Below, in pieces: positions 54,261 to 64,000 of a stretch of DNA of 64,000 nucleotides. Each line of letters starts with the position of its first letter. Position 1 is the first letter of the stretch. This DNA comes from Polaribacter septentrionalilitoris. Its GTDB lineage: Bacteria > Bacteroidota > Bacteroidia > Flavobacteriales > Flavobacteriaceae. Under the pieces are notes generated by a model. It was not told the DNA's origin and did not search any database. It saw only the letters and a program-made list of their open reading frames with translations. A program made the translations under genes and the position numbers. Location of the stretch: assembly GCF_009832745.1 (NCBI RefSeq), contig NZ_VRMJ01000014.1, positions 1-64,000 of the forward strand. The letters are read 5' to 3'.

Positions 54261-57200
54261 TTACATCTTCTTTATAAAAATAAAATCTCCACCTTCATCA
54301 CCAGAACCATGAATTACCCCTCTTTGTGGAGTATTAGCGCTGTTGTTCATTACAGGTTCCTCAATTCTATCAAATAATTTTCTTGTTGATAGGTAAGGAT
54401 CTTTGTTTTCATGCAATCGTTTTAATAAGTATTTAATAAAAACACTTTTGTTCGGTACTGTTTTTAGGGTTCCACTAGTAATTGCTTTTCTGCTGGTTAA
54501 TGAGTACTTTCTTTTTGCATTTTTCTCTTCTTGTACATAAGATCTTGATTTAAAAATACTTCCGCTAAAGCAAGCATCTGCAATTAATAAAGTATGTTTT
54601 GAGTTGATGGCTTTGATGTGAGATACAATAGTGGTGTTTAAGATGATGTTATCTTCAAACTCCATGTTAGCATTAGAAGGCATCCAGTAACCACGTTCAC
54701 TAGCTTCATCATAGTTTCCATGGCCTGCATAAAAGACTAATAAATTATCGCTTTGACCTACTTTTTTTCTCAATTGATAAAAGCTTCTGTTAATTTGACT
54801 ATCTGTAGGATTTTTTAAAACGGTAACGTTTGCTGCACTAAATCCATATTTTGAAATCAATACATCAGCTAAAGCTTGTGCATCTTTAGTAGGTTCACCA
54901 TTTAAGTCTACAATACTTTTATCAACATAATCGCTAACACCAATAATTAAGGCATAATATTTACCAAAGCCAACATCAATTTTATCTTTAGGATTATTTA
55001 CAAGAATTGTATTGTTATTGTTTGCCGATTTTCTTTTAATGGTAAATGTTTTGGTAGATGATGATTGCTTCATGTCTGTTGCCTTTACAATCAAATCATT
55101 TTTACCATATTTTAAAGGAACATTAGCTGTAAAGTTTCCGTTTTCTGTAACGTTTGCTTCAATTCCATTAACAGTTATTTCAAAAATACCATCAGCATCT
55201 GTGGCTCTACCCGTAACTTGAATTCTCTTAGCTTCTACAATTTTAAAACCTCTTTTTACTTCTACATTAGGAGAGGTAATTACCACAACAGGAGGGTTGT
55301 TAAAACTCTCTGATTGATATTTAATGTTTAAGTAGTCAACAGCAATTTTTTTATCATAATACATTGTGTATCCAAACTTATCACCAAAAAAACCTTCAAA
55401 AGGAGCTTCATTTACGTATTGATCATTGATGTAGAAACGTAATAAACTTCCAGATTTTACAACTTTAATTTTGTTGTATTCATTAATTCCTGTTCTTATC
55501 GCTGAGGTTTGCGTAAACGGAATAATCTTTTTGTAAACATCATTGTCAAACTTTCTGTATAAATAACTTCCGTTACCAGAAAGTAAAAAAGAATATTCAT
55601 TAGATGAGTTTTTTCTTCCAAAAGTAAATCCATACAATCCGTTTTCTGAATTTGCCGTTTTTGCCATTGACGTTTCAATGATAAAGTCTTTAACAGTATT
55701 TATATCTACACTTTTGCTGATAAAAATCCCTCCTTTTTTCTTCTTGTGAAGTCTAAATTTACCATTGACAATAGCTGCAGAATAATCATCTGAATCTTCT
55801 AAATTCCAACCATTTGTGTTTCCATTAAAATCATCAGAAACAGGTAAGCTTAGCTTTTTAGAGTGCACATAATTATAATTGTAGTTAGAGCTTTTAAGTC
55901 TGTAAACCTTTAAATAATCGATTGCAATTTCTTGATCATTATACACTACATAACCAATTCTATCTCCATGAAATGCTTCAAAATCTGTTTTAGTAACATA
56001 CCTATTATTGATGTAATATTTGTAATAATCACCTTCTCTTTTTACTTTTAAAATGTTAGAAGCACCATTGTTTTGATTTACAGTAGAAGATTTTGTCCAT
56101 TTTACAATAACTTCTTCTTTACTGTTTATAGTTCTTACAATTTTGTAATAACCAGTAGAAGCAATGTAAAATCGAAAACTATTACCATCTTTTAACCCCC
56201 ACATTAACCCATAAGCATGGTTGTTAACTCCACTGATTTTATCGATTTTTGTTTCTATTTCAAAATCTTTAGAGCTATCAAAATATTTAGAGATATTAGA
56301 AGACCATCCTTTTTCTTTTCTTTTATGTCTTATGTAGTATTTACCGTTAGCAATTCTAAAGTTTGTGTTTTCATCATTTCTTTCTAACCATTGATTAGGA
56401 TTGTTACTATCAAAATTATCACTGAATAATAAATCGCCTCTCGATTTTGTGTCATTTTTGATGATATTGTTATTGTTTGGACCATCACCTAGATAAGAAA
56501 TATTGATGTAATCTATGGCTATTTTTTGTGGATCAAAGATTGAGAATCCATATCTTTTACCATAAATCTTCATGTAAGAAGCTGTATGTACTAGAGAATT
56601 ATTTACATAATAATGTAATTTATTACCTCTTTTTTCAATTTTTAAAACATTTACAGAATAGTTTTCTTTTTTAATTGATGAAGAAGCTGTCCAATTAACC
56701 AAAGTGTTTAATTTTCCATCCTCATATTTATCAATTGAGTAACTTCCTAATGCATTGATTAAAAATTGATGTTGATTTTTGCTGTCTTCACGGGCAAAAA
56801 CCAATCCAAAACCATTGTTTTTAACACCTGAAATCTTTTGAAATGATGCTTCTACTTTAAAATCTCTAGAACTGTCAAAGTCAAAAGATTTTGTTGTGGT
56901 CCAACCCTTATTACCATTGTATTCAAAATAATACTTACTACTTTTTATTTCTAGTTTAGCTTCGCTGCCATCAGAAATTGCCCAATTGTTTCTGTTAGAA
57001 TAAAAACTATCGTATATAATTGTCTTTGAGCCTACGTACTTTTTTTTATCATCATCATCATTAATCGAAGAAGCTTTTTCTTTAACTTTTATATAATCTA
57101 TAGAAATTTTTTGATTGCTATATAGAGCAATAGCAGCTTTATTACCTTGATAATTGTTAAAGGTTTCACTATATACATTAGAACCATTAATGTAAAAAGT

Positions 57201-57689
57201 AATGGTATTGCCTGTTTTTGATACTTTTAAGGTGTTAACACCATAATTTCCTGTTTTAATTTTATCAGATTTTGTCCATTTTTTTTGGTTAGAATACGTA
57301 CCATTTTCAGACTTAGCAACTCTAAAAAAGCCACTTGAAGTGTAGCCAAATTCCTTGTAGTTGTTTCCGTCTTTAAAATCATAGAGAAAAGAAATTCCTG
57401 AGTTATCTACTCCTGATACTTTTTGAATGGATGTTTCAATTTCAAAATCTTTAGAAGAATTTAAACTATATGTAGATGTGGTAACTCTCCATGATTTTTT
57501 AGTTCGTTTATGCTCAAAATAGTAGCGACCATTAAAAACATTTAGTTCTCTGTATTCATTGTTTCCTGAAGGCCAATTGCCCTTGCTATTAAAATTTTCT
57601 TGATAAACATACCTATCACTGCTAGTTTGACTAAATACACCATAGGTAATAAAAAATAATAAGAATAGTATATTTTTAAATAATTTCAT
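54261..57689 (-). CDS. Exported caspase-like (C14) protease with four beta-sandwich repeats
   Basis: The protein has 1142 residues. Signal peptide MKLFKNILFLLFFITYGVFSQ precedes four repeats of about 190 residues (about 22-800). Each opens with an aromatic-Asn/Trp strand, contains KDFEIET(S/K)I.K.SGV and ends IAIDYLKV-like, resembling LamG/DUF1080 beta-sandwiches. An Ig-like domain (about 805-895, VVVITSPNVEVKRG) follows. The C14 caspase-type catalytic domain starts near 911 with YYALIIGVSDY; His990 (YAGHG) and Cys1040 (DACFSG) form the dyad. No T9SS sorting domain is evident at the C-terminus. It is seven bases downstream of the papain-like gene. Confidence 0.9.
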   Translation of the reverse strand: MKLFKNILFLLFFITYGVFSQTSSDRYVYQENFNSKGNWPSGNNEYRELNVFNGRYYFEHKRTKKSWRVTTSTYSLNSSKDFEIETSIQKVSGVDNSGISFLYDFKDGNNYKEFGYTSSGFFRVAKSENGTYSNQKKWTKSDKIKTGNYGVNTLKVSKTGNTITFYINGSNVYSETFNNYQGNKAAIALYSNQKISIDYIKVKEKASSINDDDDKKKYVGSKTIIYDSFYSNRNNWAISDGSEAKLEIKSSKYYFEYNGNKGWTTTKSFDFDSSRDFKVEASFQKISGVKNNGFGLVFAREDSKNQHQFLINALGSYSIDKYEDGKLNTLVNWTASSSIKKENYSVNVLKIEKRGNKLHYYVNNSLVHTASYMKIYGKRYGFSIFDPQKIAIDYINISYLGDGPNNNNIIKNDTKSRGDLLFSDNFDSNNPNQWLERNDENTNFRIANGKYYIRHKRKEKGWSSNISKYFDSSKDFEIETKIDKISGVNNHAYGLMWGLKDGNSFRFYIASTGYYKIVRTINSKEEVIVKWTKSSTVNQNNGASNILKVKREGDYYKYYINNRYVTKTDFEAFHGDRIGYVVYNDQEIAIDYLKVYRLKSSNYNYNYVHSKKLSLPVSDDFNGNTNGWNLEDSDDYSAAIVNGKFRLHKKKKGGIFISKSVDINTVKDFIIETSMAKTANSENGLYGFTFGRKNSSNEYSFLLSGNGSYLYRKFDNDVYKKIIPFTQTSAIRTGINEYNKIKVVKSGSLLRFYINDQYVNEAPFEGFFGDKFGYTMYYDKKIAVDYLNIKYQSESFNNPPVVVITSPNVEVKRGFKIVEAKRIQVTGRATDADGIFEITVNGIEANVTENGNFTANVPLKYGKNDLIVKATDMKQSSSTKTFTIKRKSANNNNTILVNNPKDKIDVGFGKYYALIIGVSDYVDKSIVDLNGEPTKDAQALADVLISKYGFSAANVTVLKNPTDSQINRSFYQLRKKVGQSDNLLVFYAGHGNYDEASERGYWMPSNANMEFEDNIILNTTIVSHIKAINSKHTLLIADACFSGSIFKSRSYVQEEKNAKRKYSLTSRKAITSGTLKTVPNKSVFIKYLLKRLHENKDPYLSTRKLFDRIEEPVMNNSANTPQRGVIHGSGDEGGDFIFIKKM

Positions 57690-57696
57690 GATTGTA

Positions 57697-59181
<1,485 letters not shown>

Positions 59182-59225
59182 TTTTGTTGATTTAGAGTTA
59201 CTTAACAAAAGTCTCACTAAATATA

Positions 59226-59257
59226 TAAAAAAAAAATACGTCATTTGACGTATTTTT
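59226..59257 (-). terminator. Terminator of the serC-to-exonuclease run
   Basis: Twelve-bp arms AAAAATACGTCA (59232-59243) and TGACGTATTTTT (59246-59257) enclose a 2-base loop, then Ts on the minus strand. It ends the upstream operon and places the promoter of the papain-like gene in the 44 bases before 59181. Confidence 0.88.
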
Positions 59258-59342
59258 ATAATTTTGACTAACAAACAACATGTAATTATTTATTTTTTAG
59301 TTGTATAAGTGTTTATTTTTTTGTTGATAGTTGACTTTAAAG

Positions 59343-60422
59343 TTATAATCTAACAATCTTTTGAACCTTATTTTTGTTTAAATAGTTTTTAATGATAGAC
59401 TTAGATAGCTCTTTATTTTCAATGGGAGTCAATACAGATTTTAAGATGTCTAATTGGTTTTCTTGATATCCTAGATTGGTGTATCCATAACCAAAAACTT
59501 CATTTTTTTCAACAAGAATTACAGCATGTTCTTCTATTTCTCTTCCTTTATCAAAAACAATAAAATCATCATTATTAAAAACATGTTCTGTAATTTTTCT
59601 TTTCTTTCTAAAATTGAATTTTGGTGATAAAGTTTCGAGTTCTAAACTGTATTTTAATCTTGTAAATAGTTCATTTCCTGTTTTTTCGATTGATATAGAT
59701 TGTGATCTGTCTTGAATTTTTACAGCTCTTTTGGTAGATTTCAAGAAAAGTCTATTTACTTCGTCCTTCATGTTTTTGCCTCGACCTAAGTAAATTACTT
59801 TTCCTTCTGTGTCATGAATGTAGAAAACACCTTGTTCAGAAGGAATTTCATCAATCAATCTACGTAACCTTTGTTTCTCTAATCTTCTATCAAAATATTT
59901 AACAGAACTTTGAATGATTGATTTTTTGACGTCTTTTTCTAATAATAATTTAAACAGTTGTACAGTTGCTAAAGCATCTCCAGAAGCTCTGTGTCTATCT
60001 GTAATTGGTATTCCTAAAGACTTTGTTAATTTTCCTAAACTGTAAGAAGGTTGATCTAAAATTAAGGCTTGACTCAATTCTACAGTACATAACGTATTTC
60101 TATTAAAGTCATAACCTAATCTATCAAACTCTGTGCTTAGAATTCTATAATCGAAAGAAGTGTTGTGGGCAACTAAAATACAATCTGAAGTAATTTCTAT
60201 AATTCTTTTGGCAACCTCGTAAAACTTAGGTGCGTTCCTAAGCATTTTATTATTAATTCCTGTGAGTTTTACTACAAATTCCTGAATAGGTTTTTCAGGA
60301 TTTATCAAACTAATGAACTGGTCTACAATATCTTGACCGTCAAATTTATAGATAGCGATTTCTGTAATCCCTTCTTCGTTAAATTTTCCTCCAGTAGTTT
60401 CAATGTCTAGTATTGCGTACAA
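59343..60422 (-). CDS. DnaQ-like exonuclease fused to GIY-YIG domain
   Basis: The protein has about 359 residues from a TTG at 60422, giving YAILDIETTGG directly after the start as in relatives; the longer frame would overlap YggS. The N-terminal DEDDh exonuclease has DIETTG (Asp6, Glu8), VAHNTSFDYRIL and DRHRASGDALAT. The C-terminal part has a UvrC/Cho-like GIY-YIG domain (GVFYIHDTEGKVIYLGRGKNMKDEV). Such fusions are found in Bacteroidota and are thought to act in DNA repair. It lies 25 bases past the YggS stop. Confidence 0.88.
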   Translation of the reverse strand: MYAILDIETTGGKFNEEGITEIAIYKFDGQDIVDQFISLINPEKPIQEFVVKLTGINNKMLRNAPKFYEVAKRIIEITSDCILVAHNTSFDYRILSTEFDRLGYDFNRNTLCTVELSQALILDQPSYSLGKLTKSLGIPITDRHRASGDALATVQLFKLLLEKDVKKSIIQSSVKYFDRRLEKQRLRRLIDEIPSEQGVFYIHDTEGKVIYLGRGKNMKDEVNRLFLKSTKRAVKIQDRSQSISIEKTGNELFTRLKYSLELETLSPKFNFRKKRKITEHVFNNDDFIVFDKGREIEEHAVILVEKNEVFGYGYTNLGYQENQLDILKSVLTPIENKELSKSIIKNYLNKNKVQKIVRL

Positions 60423-60447
60423 ATTCTGTTTCTTGCAAGTAAAATTA

Positions 60448-61104
60448 CTAATTATAATTCCTTTTACCAAATATAGAACTTCCTACTCGAATCATTGTAC
60501 TTCCTTCAGAAATTGCTAGTGGATAATCTCCACTCATACCCATAGAGAGAATTTCGAGTGATGAGTGTTGAGTTTTGAGTTGGTCAAAAAGTTTCTTTAA
60601 AGAAGAAAACTCTTCTTGTAATTGTGTTGTATTGTCTGTAAATGTTGCCATTCCCATAAAGCCAACAATGTTTATATTTTTTAATTCAGCTGTTTCATCT
60701 GATGTTAAAATGGCTTCTATTTCTTGAAATGATAATCCAAACTTTGTGTCTTCTTTAGCAATTTTAGCTTGTAATAAACAATTGATAACTCTATTGTGTT
60801 TTTTGGCTTGTTTGTTAATTTCTTTTAGTGTTTTAAACTTGTCAACTCCGTGAATTAAATCTACAAAATGTGCCATGTATTTTACCTTATTACTTTGTAA
60901 GTGACCAATCATATGCCATTTGATGTCTTTGGGTAAAACCTCATATTTCTCTGCCATTTCCTGAATTCTGTTCTCACCAAAAATTCGTTGACCTGCATCA
61001 TAAGCTTCTTGCAAATCAGCTACAGGTTTGGTTTTAGAAACCGCAACTAGTGTTACATTGTCTGGAATGGAATTTTTTATTTTTTGTAAATTTTCTTTTA
61101 TCAT
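60448..61104 (-). CDS. PLP homeostasis protein YggS/PROSC
   Basis: The protein has about 218 residues from the ATG at 61104 (MIKENLQKIKNSIPDNVTLVAVSKTKP, with the PLP lysine in VSKTK). GENRIQEM, WHMIGHLQSNKVKYM, LSMGMSGDYPLAISEGSTMIRVGSSIFG are diagnostic. It buffers pyridoxal phosphate. The next gene upstream is serA, 88 bases away across a repeat half-copy. Confidence 0.95.
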   Translation of the reverse strand: MIKENLQKIKNSIPDNVTLVAVSKTKPVADLQEAYDAGQRIFGENRIQEMAEKYEVLPKDIKWHMIGHLQSNKVKYMAHFVDLIHGVDKFKTLKEINKQAKKHNRVINCLLQAKIAKEDTKFGLSFQEIEAILTSDETAELKNINIVGFMGMATFTDNTTQLQEEFSSLKKLFDQLKTQHSSLEILSMGMSGDYPLAISEGSTMIRVGSSIFGKRNYN

Positions 61105-61150
61105 GTTATGTTTCAAAGTTCAAAGTTCAGAGTTGATATTTTTAACGAGT

Positions 61151-61175
61151 GTCAGACTGAGCTTGTCGAAGTCTT
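61151..61175. repeat. Half copy of the palindromic intergenic repeat
   Basis: GTCAGACTGAGCTTGTCGAA and the next five bases match the left arm of the repeat at 39232-39300 with small differences. No matching right arm was found here. Confidence 0.7.
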
Positions 61176-61192
61176 TTCATCATCAGTAAATA

Positions 61193-62146
61193 CTAATTTT
61201 TCAACAAAGTAATAATTTGTTTCGCCAATTCTAATCCAATTCTGTCTTGTGCTTCTAAAGTTGCTGCACCAATATGAGGTGTTAAAGACAACTCAGGATT
61301 CATTAATAGCTGGATTTCTGGATTTGGCTCATTCTCAAAAACATCTAAACCAGCAAATTGTACTTTTCCGCTTTCTATGGCATTAATTAAATCAACCTCA
61401 TTTAAAATACCACCTCTTGCTGTGTTAATGATACCAGCACCATCTTTCATTTTTTCAATTTCTGAGGCAGTAATGATATAATCCTCCTGAGCTGGAGTGT
61501 GTAAGGTAACAAAATCTGCTTCTTTTAACAATTCATCTTTGTCAATGGTATCAATTGTAAAAGTAATGTTCTGACCGTTGTAAAAGTCTAATGTAATGGT
61601 TTCTGAAACAGTTTCTTCATCAGTTGCCAAGACTTTCATTCCAAGACCAATTGCAATTTTTGCTACTTCTTGACCAATTTTACCAAAACCAATAATACCT
61701 AAAGTTTTACCTCGTAGTTCAGTTCCTTGAGAATATGCTTTTTTTAATGCTGCAAAGCGAGAATCACCTTCTAAAGGCATTTCTCTGTTAGATGAATGCA
61801 GAAAACGAACCATTCCAAACAAATGAGCAAATACCAATTCTGCTACAGAACTAGAAGAAGCTGCAGGTGTATTAATTACATGTAAACCATTGTCTATAGC
61901 GTAATCTACATCAATATTGTCCATTCCAACTCCACCACGTCCAATCAATTTTAAAGAAGGGCAAGCATCAATTAACTCTTGTTGCACTTGAGTTGCACTT
62001 CGTACTAAAATCGCATCAATGTTATTTTCGTTGATATAATTTTCTAGTTGATTTTGAGCAACTTTTATATTTAGTACTTCAAATCCTCCTTTTTCTAAAG
62101 CGTCAATTCCACTTTTAGAAATTCCATCGTTTGCTAATATCTTCAT
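61193..62146 (-). CDS. serA: D-3-phosphoglycerate dehydrogenase, short form
   Basis: The protein has 317 residues. It makes phosphohydroxypyruvate in serine synthesis. The NAD-binding GKTLGIIGFGKIGQEVAKIA, the active-site Arg in LVRSATQV/INTARGGILNE and the His in LTPHIGAAT are clear. It has no C-terminal ACT domain, so it lacks the serine-feedback module of long forms. It is 9 bases downstream of serC. Confidence 0.93.
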   Translation of the reverse strand: MKILANDGISKSGIDALEKGGFEVLNIKVAQNQLENYINENNIDAILVRSATQVQQELIDACPSLKLIGRGGVGMDNIDVDYAIDNGLHVINTPAASSSSVAELVFAHLFGMVRFLHSSNREMPLEGDSRFAALKKAYSQGTELRGKTLGIIGFGKIGQEVAKIAIGLGMKVLATDEETVSETITLDFYNGQNITFTIDTIDKDELLKEADFVTLHTPAQEDYIITASEIEKMKDGAGIINTARGGILNEVDLINAIESGKVQFAGLDVFENEPNPEIQLLMNPELSLTPHIGAATLEAQDRIGLELAKQIITLLKN

Positions 62147-62155
62147 TCGTTTTTT

Positions 62156-63229
62156 TTATTTTGCTGCTACTTTTCTTTCAAATTCTTGCATTACATCAAC
62201 CAGAGCTTGTACACTGTATAAAGGTAAAGCATTATACATGCTTGCTCTGTAACCGCCAACACTTCTATGGCCATTTAATCCATTAATACCAGCATCTTGC
62301 CACATGGCATCAAAAGTTGTTTTGTGAGAATCATCAACTAAAGAAAAAGTTGCATTCATAGTACTTCTGTCTTCTTGGGCTACAATTCCTTTAAATAAAG
62401 GGTTTCTGTCAATTTCATCATATAAAAGAGCTGCCTTTTTATTGTTTACTTCTTCAATAAACGGAATTCCGCCTAAATCTTTCAACCATTCTAAAGTTAA
62501 CATAGAAACATATACTGCAAAAACTGAAGGAGTGTTAAACATACTGTCTTTATCAATATGTACTTGATAGTTTAACATAGAAGGAATGTGTCTTTCTACT
62601 TTTCCTAAAATATCTTCCTTAATAATTACTAAAGTGGTGCCTGCAGGACCCATGTTTTTTTGTGCACCAGCGTAAATTAAATCGAATTTTTCAAAGTTTA
62701 ATTGACGTGAAAAAATATCTGAACTCATATCACAAACCAAAGGAACATTTGTTTCAGGAATTTCTTTTATTTGCGTTCCTGCAACTGTATTGTTACTTGT
62801 GTAATGAAAATAATCTGCATCTTCAGGAATTGAATATACTTTAGGAATATATGAGTACCCTTTGTCTTTAGAAGACGCTACTTCAACTAGTTCTCCAAAA
62901 GCTTTTGCTTCTTTAATGGCTTTATCAGACCAAGTTCCTGAATTTAAATATGCAGCTTTTTTGTTCAATAAGTTAAATGCTACCATTAAGAATTCCATAC
63001 TTGCACCACCTTGTAAAAATAACGCTTTGTAGCCTTTGTTTTCTAAGCCTAATAATTCTAAAGCTAAGGCACGCGCTTTTTCCATTACAGCAACAAAAGG
63101 TTTACTTCTGTGTGATATTTCAATCAATGATAAGTTATCATTGTTAAAATTAATGATGGCTTCTGATGCTTTTTTTAGTACTTCTTCTGGCAGAATACAA
63201 GGACCTGCACTAAAATTATGTTTTTTCAT
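62156..63229 (-). CDS. serC: Phosphoserine aminotransferase
   Basis: The protein has about 357 residues from the ATG at 63229 (MKKHNFSAGPCILPEEV, the family start). GGASMEFLMVAFNLL, the PLP lysine in YAGAQKNMGPAGTTLVII and the C-terminal HRSVGGYRASMYNALP are diagnostic. It converts 3-phosphohydroxypyruvate to phosphoserine and forms an operon with serA. Confidence 0.96.
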   Translation of the reverse strand: MKKHNFSAGPCILPEEVLKKASEAIINFNNDNLSLIEISHRSKPFVAVMEKARALALELLGLENKGYKALFLQGGASMEFLMVAFNLLNKKAAYLNSGTWSDKAIKEAKAFGELVEVASSKDKGYSYIPKVYSIPEDADYFHYTSNNTVAGTQIKEIPETNVPLVCDMSSDIFSRQLNFEKFDLIYAGAQKNMGPAGTTLVIIKEDILGKVERHIPSMLNYQVHIDKDSMFNTPSVFAVYVSMLTLEWLKDLGGIPFIEEVNNKKAALLYDEIDRNPLFKGIVAQEDRSTMNATFSLVDDSHKTTFDAMWQDAGINGLNGHRSVGGYRASMYNALPLYSVQALVDVMQEFERKVAAK

Positions 63230-63237
63230 TATTTGGA

Positions 63238-63275
63238 GTTTCAAAGTTTAAAAGTTTCAAAGTTTCAAAGTTTTT
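63238..63275. repeat. Short TTTCAAAG repeats before serC
   Basis: The octamer TTTCAAAG occurs three times, plus a TTTAAAAG variant, just upstream of the serC start. Related copies (TTTCAAAG then TTCAAAGTTC) lie before yggS at 61111-61130. Confidence 0.7.
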
Positions 63276-63310
63276 TGCCAAAAACTAGCAACCATCAACC
63301 AAAAACTAAT

Positions 63311-64000
63311 TTATATTTTCGATAAAAATTCTAAGGTATTTACGCCATCAGCATAGTCAGTTAATTTTGGATGTTGAGTTTCTCCAAAAGCAACTTCATT
63401 TTCTATAAAGTCTTTGGCAACAATACATTGAATTTTTTCTCTATCTTGATGTAATTTTATTTTTAAATCAATTTCATTGTCATAATACTCATAAAACACA
63501 GTAGCAATAGGAGAGGAGTAGCTTTCATCTTCCTTAATCATTAAAAAACCATTTTCTAACAAATCAAACTCACTCATCAAATAGACAGCCTTATTATAGT
63601 CGTAATTATTAGCGTATTTTGCATTATTAATGATGTCTTTTTTAGCATACATTCCTGTAAAAAAAGCATCAAAATTATAGTTATTAGGGACATAAAGTTT
63701 TGAAACACTTCTACATCCTAAACCAAAATATTGAAATACATCATCAGATAATTTTTCGAAATCATTTGCTGTTTCTTTCCCTGTAATAACAGCAACAGAA
63801 TTTCTACTTTTTCTGATAATATTGGGTTTGTTTTTAAAGTAATATTCAAAATAACGCGCAGTATTGTCACTTCCTGTAGCAATTACAGCATCGAAGTCTG
63901 ACAACTTTTCTTCTGTAAACGTAATTTTTCCTTTAAAATCTTTTTCTACATACTCTAAATACTTAGCTAAAAAAGGTAATAAATGTTTATCATTAGAGGA
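63311..64000 (-). CDS. LuxC-type acyl-CoA reductase, partial
   Basis: An open frame of 229 codons ends at 63311 and runs past the right edge, so the start is outside the window. AVIATGSDNTARYFEYYF, RKSRNSVAVITG and the active-site-like FGLGCRSVSKLYVP belong to the LuxC acyl-CoA reductase/aldehyde dehydrogenase-fold family. It would reduce acyl-CoA to aldehyde with NADPH. A luxC-like gene next to serC/serA is common in Flavobacteria. It ends 82 bases upstream of serC. Confidence 0.85.
   Translation of the reverse strand, partial: SSNDKHLLPFLAKYLEYVEKDFKGKITFTEEKLSDFDAVIATGSDNTARYFEYYFKNKPNIIRKSRNSVAVITGKETANDFEKLSDDVFQYFGLGCRSVSKLYVPNNYNFDAFFTGMYAKKDIINNAKYANNYDYNKAVYLMSEFDLLENGFLMIKEDESYSSPIATVFYEYYDNEIDLKIKLHQDREKIQCIVAKDFIENEVAFGETQHPKLTDYADGVNTLEFLSKI

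Overview
The window is a visibly AT-rich chromosomal segment of a marine-type Flavobacteriaceae bacterium (Bacteroidota; Polaribacter/Tenacibaculum-like, genus not provable from here). The evidence is the gene set: flavobacterial DUF6452/DUF6048 proteins, a 'CCC motif' membrane protein, CHRD and DUF4331 lipoproteins, TonB-dependent receptors, a RocD with a Cys-rich insert, and a PLP enzyme pair that looks like sulfonolipid synthesis. Bacteroidota-type -7 boxes (TAnnTTTG) precede many genes. No rRNA, tRNA, CRISPR array or prophage was seen. The only mobile-element trace is the first 45 codons of a transposase at the left edge.

Layout. 1-3.4 kb: transposase fragment, a three-gene ECF sigma/membrane regulator/exported sensor operon, and a large conserved cytosolic protein of unknown function. 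3.4-7.5 kb: an MBL-fold hydrolase, then a tight operon of a coiled-coil protein, an unknown helical protein, a Ras-like GTPase and a soluble hybrid histidine kinase. 7.5-12.3 kb: MutS2, uracil-DNA glycosylase, and a glycosyltransferase/LpxH-like phosphatase pair. 12.5-16.7 kb: a minus-strand operon of an Fe(II)/2OG oxygenase, SUI1/YciH, a DUF1835 protein, a nucleoside phosphorylase, a binding-protein-fold protein without signal peptide, and a 46-residue lipoprotein. 16.8-20.2 kb: RlmD-like methyltransferase, S23-type four-helix protein, pterin dehydratase, DUF6452 and DUF6048. 20.2-30.5 kb: rocD behind a structured leader, membrane proteins, an AsmA-like protein, YbaB, an S9 oligopeptidase, and the candidate cysteate synthase/cysteate acyltransferase pair. 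30.7-35.1 kb: TrkH, TtcA, an MFS transporter and HMG-CoA lyase. 35.3-42.6 kb: a six-repeat CHRD lipoprotein, a 5'-nucleotidase lipoprotein, a TonB receptor and a small membrane protein. 42.6-46.6 kb: guaB, OmpH/Skp, miaA and a Kv-type channel. 46.8-51.7 kb: two DUF4331 proteins, a TPR lipoprotein and a TonB receptor. 51.9-59.2 kb: a GIY-YIG/DUF4357 protein, then an operon of exported papain-like protease, exported caspase-like protease, ECF sigma factor and anti-sigma factor. 59.3-64 kb: exonuclease/GIY-YIG fusion, YggS, SerA, SerC and the end of a LuxC-type acyl-CoA reductase.

The most novel-looking unit is the papain/caspase/ECF/anti-sigma operon (52.9-59.2 kb). Two secreted cysteine proteases are transcribed with a sigma factor and its membrane anti-sigma factor, which suggests proteolytic signalling across the envelope. 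Other candidates are the GTPase/hybrid-kinase operon (4.3-7.5 kb), the DUF4331/TPR/receptor locus (46.8-51.7 kb), the near-identical tandem CHRD repeats, and the structured rocD leader. Start codons were revised wherever a promoter, a signal peptide or a neighbouring stop codon argued for it.
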